Assembly (NCBI GenBank): GCA_000435535.1
Contig: FR884476.1
Location: forward strand, 1 to 12,918
Direction of reading: 5' to 3'
DNA: 12,918 nucleotides
Source: Clostridium sp. CAG:575
GTDB lineage: Bacteria; Bacillota; Clostridia; TANB77; CAG-508
Below the pieces are notes generated by a model. It searched no databases and had not been told where the DNA came from. It saw only the letters and a list, made by a program, of their open reading frames with translations. Numbering within the stretch: position 1 is the first letter of the stretch; each line of letters starts with the position of its first letter. This document shows, piece after piece, positions 6,654 to 12,883 of this stretch. Position numbers and translations under genes: made by a program.

Positions 6654-8753
6654 ATGACACAAGAAAATTTAAATCAAAAAGAAGAGAATAGTGAAAAAAC
6701 TACAAGAAGACCAAGAACTAATAATAGAACATCACGAAAAAATAACACTACAAAAATTAAAAGTGAAAAAAGAGAAGTTCAAGGAGAAAATAAAACAATA
6801 GAAAGTAATGGACAAAAGGAAAAAAAGGCAATTAATAAAAATGAACGAGAAAGTGAAAGACAAGAGACAGTAGAAAGAAACAATAGAAGAGGAACGAGAA
6901 GAACAACAAATAGAGAAAATGAAAAAAAATCAACACAAAATACAAGAACAACTAGAACAAGAAAAACATCAAGAGAAACATCAAAATTAGAAATCAAAGT
7001 TGAGAAGCAAAATGAAACAACAGAAATGCAATTATATAAAAATGCAGAAGTAGCATTAGTAGAAACAAAGAGAGAAAGAAAAAATATATTCAAAAAGCCA
7101 AAATTAAAAATTATACCTTTAGGAGGATTACACGAAGTTGGTAAAAATATAACAGTTTTTGAATATGAAGATGATATAATAGTTGTAGATTGTGGTTTAT
7201 CATTCCCAGAGGATGATATGTTAGGTGTAGACTTAGTAATTCCAGATATTACATATTTACAAAGAAATGTAGATAAAATAAGAGGATTAATAATTACACA
7301 TGGACATGAAGATCATATAGGAAGTGTGCCATATTTATTAAAGCAAATTAATATTCCAGTATATGCTCCAAAATTAGCAATGGGATTAATTAAAAATAAA
7401 TTAGAAGAACACAGAATTTTAAGAAGTTCAATATTAATTGAAGTTACACAAGGTCAAAAATTAAAATTCGGAAAAAATTTCGAAGTAGAATTTATTAGAA
7501 GTACACACAGTATTCCAGATTCTGTAATGCTTGCTATAAAAACTCCAGTTGGAACAATCTTACATACAGGAGATTTTAAAGTTGATTATACACCAATAGA
7601 TGGTAAAATAATGGATTTTGGTAGAATTGCAGAATTAGGAAATGAAGGAATATTAGCATTAATGTCAGATAGTACAAATGCTGAAAGAAAAGGTTTTACA
7701 ATGTCTGAAAGCTCAATAGGACCAGTATTTGATAACTTATTTGATGGATGTACAAAAAGAATAGTTGTTGCAACATTTGCATCAAATGTTCATAGAGTTC
7801 AACAAATTGTAAGTTCAGCAGTAAAATATAAAAGAAAAATCGCTATATGTGGTAGAAGTATGATAAATATGATTACAACAGCAAAGGATTTAGGATATAT
7901 TGATTGCCCTGATGATATTTTTATTGATATAGATACAATGTCGGCGTATAATGATGAACAATTAGTTATTATAACAACAGGAAGTCAAGGTGAAACAATG
8001 TCAGCATTAACAAGAATGGCAGCAGGAGATCATAGAAAAGTTAAAATTACACCAAATGACTTAGTTATAATATCAGCAAACCCAATACCAGGAAATGAAA
8101 AATCAGTTTCAAAAGTAATAGATGATTTAATGCAAATAGGAGCAGAAGTTGTATATAGTGCTTTAGCAGATGTCCATGTTTCAGGACATGCTTGCCAAGA
8201 AGAACAAAAATTGATATTTGCTTTAGCAAAACCAAAATTTTTCATCCCAGTTCATGGAGAATATAGACAATTAAGAGCACATGCAGAAACAGCTCAAATG
8301 ATGGGAATACCAGCAAAAAATATAGTGATGATGGAAAATGGTAGAGTTGTTGAATTAGATGAAAAAGAAATTAAATTTAATGGAATGGTTCCAAATGGAA
8401 GAGTATTAGTTGATGGATTAGGAGTTGGAGATGTTGGAAATATTGTTTTAAGAGATAGACAACATTTATCACAAGATGGTTTAATAGTAATTGTTTTAAC
8501 AATGGATTCATCAACAGGAGAAGTTGTTGCAGGACCTGATGTTATATCAAGAGGTTTTGTATATGTTAGAGAATCAGAAAATTTAATGGATGATGTAAAA
8601 AGTGTTGTAAGACATGAAATAAAAAAATGTGAGGAAAAAGGAATTCGTGATTGGTCTACAATAAAATCAACAGTTAGAGAGAATTTAAGAGATTATATTT
8701 TCTCTAAAACAAAAAGGAACCCAATGATTATACCAATTATAATGGAAGTTTAA
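6654..8753 (+). CDS. rnj: Ribonuclease J with long basic N-terminal extension
   Basis: RNase J is a zinc-dependent 5'-3' exonuclease and endonuclease that matures and degrades RNA in Bacillota. The core starts near residue 150 (KLKIIPLGGLHEVGKN). It shows the metallo-beta-lactamase motif HGHEDH (216-221), a downstream ligand histidine H285 (STHSIPDS), D339 (SDSTNAE) and the beta-CASP motif PVHGEYRQ (H534). ATG 6654 is preferred because AGAGAGG lies 7 nt upstream; an in-frame ATG at 6516 would add 46 residues but has only a weak SD. From 6654 the protein has 699 residues, against about 555 for B. subtilis RNase J1. The extra part is residues 1 to about 149, rich in Arg, Lys, Asn, Thr and Glu, probably disordered, and likely an RNA- or partner-binding tail. 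It has a consensus promoter, and no strong terminator separates it from the RAYT gene and gltX. Enzyme call very firm; start codon moderately so. Confidence 0.95.
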   Translation: MTQENLNQKEENSEKTTRRPRTNNRTSRKNNTTKIKSEKREVQGENKTIESNGQKEKKAINKNERESERQETVERNNRRGTRRTTNRENEKKSTQNTRTTRTRKTSRETSKLEIKVEKQNETTEMQLYKNAEVALVETKRERKNIFKKPKLKIIPLGGLHEVGKNITVFEYEDDIIVVDCGLSFPEDDMLGVDLVIPDITYLQRNVDKIRGLIITHGHEDHIGSVPYLLKQINIPVYAPKLAMGLIKNKLEEHRILRSSILIEVTQGQKLKFGKNFEVEFIRSTHSIPDSVMLAIKTPVGTILHTGDFKVDYTPIDGKIMDFGRIAELGNEGILALMSDSTNAERKGFTMSESSIGPVFDNLFDGCTKRIVVATFASNVHRVQQIVSSAVKYKRKIAICGRSMINMITTAKDLGYIDCPDDIFIDIDTMSAYNDEQLVIITTGSQGETMSALTRMAAGDHRKVKITPNDLVIISANPIPGNEKSVSKVIDDLMQIGAEVVYSALADVHVSGHACQEEQKLIFALAKPKFFIPVHGEYRQLRAHAETAQMMGIPAKNIVMMENGRVVELDEKEIKFNGMVPNGRVLVDGLGVGDVGNIVLRDRQHLSQDGLIVIVLTMDSSTGEVVAGPDVISRGFVYVRESENLMDDVKSVVRHEIKKCEEKGIRDWSTIKSTVRENLRDYIFSKTKRNPMIIPIIMEV

Positions 8754-8756
8754 AAT

Positions 8757-8777
8757 TCAACCATTGGGGACGTTCTT
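8757..8777 (+). repeat. Left inverted end of the RAYT element
   Basis: The core CCATTGGGGACGTT lies at 8761-8774. TTCAACCA (8756-8763) also pairs perfectly with TGGTTGAA (8782-8789), so the left end can fold into an 8-bp hairpin with GGGGACGTT in an 18-nt loop. It begins three bases after the rnj stop codon. Confidence 0.8.
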
Positions 8778-8909
8778 TAATTGGTTGAAAAAACCATTAA
8801 AATGTCTTTAATAATATAATGCTTTTTAATCAATAAAATTTATAAAAAAACGGGGGAAATAAATTAAAATGTGGGACTAAAACTTTAAAAGAGGAAGTGT
8901 TTAGTTAAC

Positions 8910-9704
8910 ATGCCAAGAAATTCAAGAAGAGATTTTCCAGGACTTTTTCATCATATTATGTCTCAAGGAATAAATAAGGAATATATTTTTGATAATGATA
9001 AATTAAAAAAGATGTATATAGATTTGATTAAAGAAAAATCAGAGAAAAATAATGTTAAAATAATGGCATATTGTATTATGGACAATCATGTTCACATGTT
9101 AATAAATGTCGATAAAATAGAAGAAATGTGTAAATTTATGCAACAAATAAATACAGCTTATGCAAAATTTTATAATAAGCAGTTTGACAGGGTTGGATAT
9201 GTTTTTAGAAATAGATATCTTTCGAAGGCAATTTTAGATGAGGGACAGTTAAAAAGATGTATAGTGTATATTCATAAAAATCCAGTTGAGGCAAAAATTG
9301 TGGAACATGAAAGAGACTATATTTTTTCTAGTTTTAATGAATATATGAAAGATGACAATAAATGTAAAATAATTTGTCCAGATGTTGGAAAATTTTTATT
9401 TGGAGATATACCAAAAGAAGAGTTTAAATATTATTTTGATATGATGCACAATTATAAAAATAATGAAATAAATGAGTTTGATAATTTTGAAGTAAAAGAA
9501 AAAATGAATCTGGAAGAAATAAAACAAAAGTATTTTAAATTAAATGATGAAGAAAAAATAGTTAGATTGAGTTTAGATGAAAAAATTTCAGAAAGAAAAT
9601 TAGCAGAAAGCTTTAATAAAACTAGATATGAAGTAAGAAAAATCTTGGAAAGATGGAAAATGAACCAAAATAACAACGTCCCCAGTGGTCGAGAGGAGAA
9701 TTAA
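8910..9704 (+). CDS. RAYT: Y1/HUH-family transposase
   Basis: The 264-residue protein has the Transposase_17 / Y1_Tnp fold signature: MPRNSRRDFPGLFHHIMSQG at the N-terminus, the HUH motif H60-V61-H62 (in CIMDNHVHMLI), and YIHKNPVEAKI, in which Y120 is the likely nucleophilic tyrosine by comparison with other RAYTs. The C-terminal part (about 200-252, with ERKLAESFNKTRYEVRKILERW) looks like a helix-turn-helix that would bind DNA. The start at ATG 8910 has a modest SD (GAGGAAG 8891-8897). The last residues, NNNVPSGREEN, are encoded by the element's right inverted end and the gltX SD. The TAA (9702-9704) is one base before the gltX ATG. The ORF is intact, so the enzyme may be active or maintained by selection. 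Base composition is like the host's. Confidence 0.9.
   Translation: MPRNSRRDFPGLFHHIMSQGINKEYIFDNDKLKKMYIDLIKEKSEKNNVKIMAYCIMDNHVHMLINVDKIEEMCKFMQQINTAYAKFYNKQFDRVGYVFRNRYLSKAILDEGQLKRCIVYIHKNPVEAKIVEHERDYIFSSFNEYMKDDNKCKIICPDVGKFLFGDIPKEEFKYYFDMMHNYKNNEINEFDNFEVKEKMNLEEIKQKYFKLNDEEKIVRLSLDEKISERKLAESFNKTRYEVRKILERWKMNQNNNVPSGREEN
9672..9692 (-). repeat. Right inverted end of the RAYT element
   Basis: AACGTCCCCAGTGG (9675-9688) is the reverse complement of the left core with one mismatch. On the - strand it reads CCA, an 18-nt loop with TGGGGACGTT, then TGG, the same architecture and loop length as the left end. It lies inside the 3' end of the transposase ORF. Confidence 0.8.
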
Positions 9705-9705
9705 T

Positions 9706-11346
9706 ATGGATTATAAAGATTTAGCAAATTTAATATTTCCAGATGCAAAGGAAATATCATATTATGAGGAAAAATATCCTGAAAGAAATTTACCAGAAGG
9801 TGCAATTGTTACAAGATTTGCACCAAGTCCAACTGGATTTGTACATATTGGTGGATTATATCAAGGATTAATTGCTAGAAAATTAGCAAGTCAAACAGGT
9901 GGAGTATTTTTCTTAAGAATTGAAGATACAGATCAAAAAAGAGAAGTAGAAAATGGAATTATTGGAATAGTAAATTCATTGAAGGATTTTGGGTTTGAAC
10001 CAGATGAGGGAATGATTTCAGAAAATGAAGGTAAAGGAAATTATGGACCATATAAACAAAGTCAAAGGAAAGAAATTTACCAAGCATATGCAAAATACTT
10101 AATTGAACAAGGGAAAGCATATCCATGTTTTTGTACACCAGAAGAGGTAGAAGAAATAAGAGCAAAACAAGAAGCAGCTAAAATAAGACCTGGATATTAT
10201 GGCGTATGGGCAAAATGCAGAAATGTTACAGTAGAAGATGCAATTAAAAGAATAAAAAATGGTGAAAATTATATAATAAGATTTAAATCTCCTGGAAGAG
10301 AAGATAGAAAAATTAAGCATCATGATGTAATAAAAGGAAATGTGGATTTTCCAGAAAATGACCAAGATATAGTTATAATAAAAGCAGATGGACTTCCAAC
10401 ATATCACTTTGCGCATGCAGTTGATGATCATTTAATGCATACAACACATGTAATCAGAGGAGATGAATGGTTATCATCAGTTCCATTACATTTACAATTG
10501 TTCCATGAGTTAGGCTTTAAAGCGCCAAAATACGCACATATAGCACCTATTATGAAAAATGATAATGGAAATAAAAGAAAATTAAGTAAAAGAAAAGATC
10601 CAGAAGCAGCAGTAAGTTATTATGCAGAAGAGGGAATTCCAGCACAAGCTGTAAAAGAATATTTATTAAATATTGCTAATTCAACATTTGAAAATTGGAG
10701 AAGAGCAAATCCAGACAAACCAATGGAAGAATTCGAATTACAATTAAATAAAATGAGTGTTAGTGGAGCATTATTTGATATGGTAAAATTACTAGATGTT
10801 TCTAAAACAGTTATATCAAAAATGACAGCTGATGAGGTATATGAAGCTTCTATGAATTGGGCTAAAAAGTATGATAAGGATTTAGAAAAATTATTAGAAA
10901 ATAAAGAATATGCTTTAAAAGTATTTGGAATAGAAAGAGGAAACAAAAAGCCAAGAAAAGACATTTCAAAATGGTCTGATGTAAAAGAAAACATTTCTTA
11001 TATGTACGCAGAAGAATTTGAAAAAGATGATAGAGAATATCCATATCAAGTGATAAATGATAAAGAATCACTTAAAACACTTTTGAATTTATATGTTGAA
11101 AAATATTATGACGAAAATGATGATAAGCAAGCATGGTTTGACAAAATAAAAGAACTTGCTGGAGAAATGGGATATGCCAAAGAGGTAAAAGAATATAAAG
11201 CAAATCCAGATGCATATCCAGGACATGTTGGAGATGTAAGTACAGCAATAAGAGTTACATTAACAAAAAGAACAAACACACCAGATATGTATGAGATTAT
11301 GCAAGTTTTAGGAAAAGACGAGGTTATAAAAAGATTAAGACAGTAA
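9706..11346 (+). CDS. gltX: Glutamate--tRNA ligase (class I aminoacyl-tRNA synthetase)
   Basis: GltX charges tRNA-Glu (and in many Bacillota also tRNA-Gln, for later amidation) with glutamate in the cytoplasm. Visible signatures are FAPSPTGFVHIGG with HIGG at residues 47-50, RIEDTDQKRE, the cysteine pair C141/C143 with a further C171, DGLPTYHFAHAVDDHLM, HVIRGDEWL and the KMSKS equivalent KLSKR (292-296). ATG 9706 is chosen because AGGAG (9694-9698) lies 7 nt upstream and MDYKDLANLIFP matches the usual N-terminus of this clostridial subtype; an in-frame GTG at 9685 falls inside the RAYT right end. At 546 residues it is longer than the common ~485-residue form. Its SD starts right beside the RAYT element and its start is one base after the RAYT stop, so translational coupling is possible. 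The DUF951 gene follows. Confidence 0.96.
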   Translation: MDYKDLANLIFPDAKEISYYEEKYPERNLPEGAIVTRFAPSPTGFVHIGGLYQGLIARKLASQTGGVFFLRIEDTDQKREVENGIIGIVNSLKDFGFEPDEGMISENEGKGNYGPYKQSQRKEIYQAYAKYLIEQGKAYPCFCTPEEVEEIRAKQEAAKIRPGYYGVWAKCRNVTVEDAIKRIKNGENYIIRFKSPGREDRKIKHHDVIKGNVDFPENDQDIVIIKADGLPTYHFAHAVDDHLMHTTHVIRGDEWLSSVPLHLQLFHELGFKAPKYAHIAPIMKNDNGNKRKLSKRKDPEAAVSYYAEEGIPAQAVKEYLLNIANSTFENWRRANPDKPMEEFELQLNKMSVSGALFDMVKLLDVSKTVISKMTADEVYEASMNWAKKYDKDLEKLLENKEYALKVFGIERGNKKPRKDISKWSDVKENISYMYAEEFEKDDREYPYQVINDKESLKTLLNLYVEKYYDENDDKQAWFDKIKELAGEMGYAKEVKEYKANPDAYPGHVGDVSTAIRVTLTKRTNTPDMYEIMQVLGKDEVIKRLRQ

Positions 11347-11409
11347 AAATAAATGAAAATTCAATAAAACATTTCATTAAAACTTGAAATTTTTAAGGAG
11401 ATTTAAAGA

Positions 11410-11583
11410 ATGGATTATAATATTGGTGATATAGTTAGAACAAAAAAACAGCATCCTTGTGGAAGCAAACTATGGGAAATAACTAGAGTAGGAGTTGATT
11501 TTAAACTTAAATGCCAAGGGTGTGAGCATGTAATTGTTTTACCAAGAGAAAAAGCTTTAAAAATGATAACAAAAAAAATGTAG
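11410..11583 (+). CDS. DUF951 family small protein (57 residues)
   Basis: This short ORF translates to MDYNIGDIVRTKKQHPCGSK, then LWEITRVGVDFKLKCQGCEHVIVLPREKALKM, which matches the DUF951 family found next to housekeeping genes in Bacillota. The pattern GDIVR-K-HPCGS, W-I-R-G-D-K-KC-GC and LPR is characteristic. C17 and the C34-x-x-C37 pair suggest a small metal- or nucleic-acid-binding fold, but no biochemical function is established. The start is secure: AAGGAG (11395-11400) lies 9 nt before ATG 11410. It is 63 bp after gltX with no terminator between, so it is probably cotranscribed with it, and it ends just before the strong hairpin at 11612-11650. Confidence 0.88.
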   Translation: MDYNIGDIVRTKKQHPCGSKLWEITRVGVDFKLKCQGCEHVIVLPREKALKMITKKM

Positions 11584-11594
11584 TGTCTTAGGAG

Positions 11595-11650
11595 AACGGT
11601 TTAGATGGTACAAAAATGTCCCACAAGAACCGTTTTTCTGGGACATTTTT
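11595..11650 (+). terminator. Terminator with a second interleaved stem after the DUF951 gene
   Basis: AAAAATGTCCCA (11612-11623) pairs perfectly with TGGGACATTTTT (11639-11650), with 15 nt between the arms, and the 3' arm ends in a T-run. A second perfect 7-bp pair, AACGGTT (11595-11601) with AACCGTT (11628-11634), is interleaved with it: its 3' arm lies in the loop of the first stem. The main hairpin should end the rnj/gltX-side transcript. The second pair allows either a pseudoknot or two alternative folds. Confidence 0.75.
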
Positions 11651-11671
11651 ATTTTGGTTAGCATAATATAT

Positions 11672-11705
11672 AATATAACACACAAAAATAAAAAAGTGTT
11701 ATATT
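11672..11705. repeat. Perfect 10-bp inverted repeat in front of the small membrane-protein gene
   Basis: AATATAACAC (11672-11681) and GTGTTATATT (11696-11705) are exact reverse complements with 14 nt between. The left arm overlaps a candidate -10 box, TATAAT (11669-11674), which has no good -35. The right arm touches the SD GGGGGG (11706-11711). It could be an operator or an mRNA hairpin next to the ribosome site. Confidence 0.6.
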
Positions 11706-11717
11706 GGGGGGATTTAT

Positions 11718-11990
11718 ATGGAACCACAAGAAGTATTTTGCTATGACAAAAAAGAAGAAAAATGTAATAATAAGTGTTTCGGCATTATAACTATAATATT
11801 AGCAATTGCTTTAGCATTTGTTGTAGGATTATTAGTGGGAGCAGCAGCTATAGCATCAGAAATATTAGCATCTTTAGCTGCAATAATAGTGTTGGCTGTA
11901 GTGCTTGCATTACTTTTAATTTTATCTATAATTTTATTAACATGTAATAGAAAAAAAGATAAAAAGTGTAGAGGAAAATGCAATTGCTAG
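11718..11990 (+). CDS. Small two-helix membrane protein with seven cysteines in its tails
   Basis: The family is not recognised. The 90-residue protein starts at ATG 11718, 6 nt after an unusual all-G SD (GGGGGG). Residues about 21-46 and 50-75 are two long hydrophobic segments rich in Ala, Ile, Leu and Val, joined by a very short turn around SEI, so they form a membrane hairpin with both tails on the same side. The N-tail holds C8, C16 and C20; the C-tail holds C76, C84, C88 and C90 in a Lys-rich context (CNRKKDKKCRGKCNC). All seven cysteines are outside the membrane, and the basic C-tail suggests a cytoplasmic side by the positive-inside rule. Metal binding or disulfide assembly is plausible but unproven. 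It is preceded by a terminator and an inverted repeat, so it is probably monocistronic. Confidence 0.75.
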   Translation: MEPQEVFCYDKKEEKCNNKCFGIITIILAIALAFVVGLLVGAAAIASEILASLAAIIVLAVVLALLLILSIILLTCNRKKDKKCRGKCNC

Positions 11991-12107
11991 TTTAGATTTA
12001 ATTATAGGAAAGGAAAGAAAATTGATATTTGTTTTATATTGATTAACTTTACTAAATTATAATAAGTTATGAGTTAATACCGAGGGTTTACTGTTAAAAT
12101 TAAAGAA

Positions 12108-12140
12108 AGTGGTCAAAAAGGATTTTCCTTATTGACCACT
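12108..12140 (-). terminator. Terminator of engB, overlapping its last codons
   Basis: AGTGGTCAA (12108-12116) pairs with TTGACCACT (12132-12140), and AAGGA/TCCTT extends the stem inside. The outer arm includes the last three sense codons of engB, just before its TAA (12131-12129). On the - strand a TTCTTTAATTTT tail follows. Confidence 0.75.
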
Positions 12141-12719
12141 GATAATTTCTTCAATTTTATTCCAAATGGTATCACTATAAATTTTTCTTTCAGAAGAAAA
12201 AGCAAAAGTAGAAATATCACCAATTGGATTTAATATTTTTTGGATGTTTTTTGTAGCATTTTCTACTTTTGTAATAGCAATTTTATCAGCTTTATTAGCT
12301 AATATCATACAAGGTAGACCTGAACGAATAATGTAATCATACATAAGCTTATCATTTTCAGTAGGATTATGACGAATATCTACTAAAAAAATGATAAGTG
12401 CAATTTGTTCACGATTAAATAAATATTCTTCAATAAATTTTCCAACTTGTTCTTGCTCTTTTTTTGACATTTTACTAAATCCATAACCAGGTAAATCAAC
12501 AAAATAAAATTTTTCGTCAATATTGTAAAAATTAATTTGTCTTGTTTTACCAGGTTCACTACTTGTTCTGGCAAGTTTTTTTCTATTTATCATAGTATTT
12601 ATAAAACTTGATTTTCCAACATTAGATTTACCAACTAAAACTATTTCTGGTAAATTATTTTTTGGATATTGAGCAGGTTTTACTGCAGAAACCTCAAATT
12701 TTGGATTATTTACAATCAT
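12129..12719 (-). CDS. engB: Ribosome biogenesis GTP-binding protein YsxC/EngB
   Basis: EngB (YihA/YsxC) is a small essential GTPase that acts late in 50S ribosomal subunit assembly. Counting from the ATG at 12719-12717, the protein has 196 residues, close to B. subtilis YsxC (195), and begins MIVNNPKFEVSAVKPAQYP, a family-typical N-terminus. GTPase motifs: G1 GKSNVGKSS (30-38), the switch segment ARTSSEPGKTRQINFY, G3 DLPG (75-78) within FVDLPGYGF, G4 NKAD (142-145) and G5 FSSE (174-177). The frame stays open to a TTG at 12779, but that codon lacks an SD and would add non-conserved residues. The nearest SD, AAAGGAG (12762-12756), is 36 nt from the ATG, with an 11-bp hairpin between them. Usual neighbours such as lon or clpX are not in the window. 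Confidence 0.95.
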   Translation of the reverse strand: MIVNNPKFEVSAVKPAQYPKNNLPEIVLVGKSNVGKSSFINTMINRKKLARTSSEPGKTRQINFYNIDEKFYFVDLPGYGFSKMSKKEQEQVGKFIEEYLFNREQIALIIFLVDIRHNPTENDKLMYDYIIRSGLPCMILANKADKIAITKVENATKNIQKILNPIGDISTFAFSSERKIYSDTIWNKIEEIISGQ

Positions 12720-12728
12720 ATTTTTCGA

Positions 12729-12754
12729 GTATAATATATTTTTATATATTATAC
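12729..12754 (-). promoter_or_regulatory. Hairpin between the engB SD and start codon
   Basis: GTATAATATAT (12729-12739) and ATATATTATAC (12744-12754) form a perfect 11-bp stem with a 4-nt loop. When folded, the distance from SD (12762-12756) to ATG (12719) drops from 36 to about 10 nt. The stem also contains TATAAT on both strands, so a -10 element is an alternative reading. Confidence 0.55.
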
Positions 12755-12883
12755 GCTCCTTTCTGTTTATGTTTTTCAATCAATATTTTGATATAGAATT
12801 GAAACCAGTTTGTTTGGTTTTAAATATTTTTATATTCTATTTTTATTCGACATTTTGTGACATAAAAATGGAACAAATTCTCT

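Larger units (their letters stand above)
8757..9692 (+). mobile_element. RAYT (IS200-like, REP-associated tyrosine transposase) element
   Basis: A unit of about 0.94 kb bounded by inverted 21-bp ends (8757-8777 and 9672-9692) that differ at only three positions, enclosing a single Y1/HUH transposase gene. It occupies the entire gap between the rnj stop (8753) and the gltX SD. Both ends contain CCA and TGG arms around an 18-nt loop with TGGGGACGTT. This fits the folded single-stranded ends used by Y1 transposases, although classical IS200/IS605 elements do not have simple terminal inverted repeats. A REP/BIME-like pair around a domesticated RAYT is the likeliest reading. Related core repeats recur at 12884-12918. 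Confidence 0.7.

Noticed and set aside
6779..7093. Long - strand open frame opposite the RNase J tail
   Set aside because: It is the antisense of a low-complexity Arg/Lys/Asn-rich coding stretch, giving a Phe/Leu/Ser-rich shadow with no SD or family resemblance.
8860..8880. Tiny ORF (MWD) after GGGGG upstream of the RAYT gene
   Set aside because: Three codons with poor spacing give no support for translation.
9685..9705. GTG start for gltX inside the RAYT right repeat
   Set aside because: No SD precedes it, and the seven extra residues are encoded by the repeat; ATG 9706 has AGGAG at ideal distance.
12720..12779. TTG start for engB at 12779
   Set aside because: It has no SD, and the added 20 residues are not typical of the family. 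The real SD is inside that extension.
12802..12820. AAACCA / TGGTTT inverted repeat upstream of engB
   Set aside because: It is only 6 bp with a 7-nt loop, with no clear promoter or T-run. In AT-rich DNA it is not convincing.
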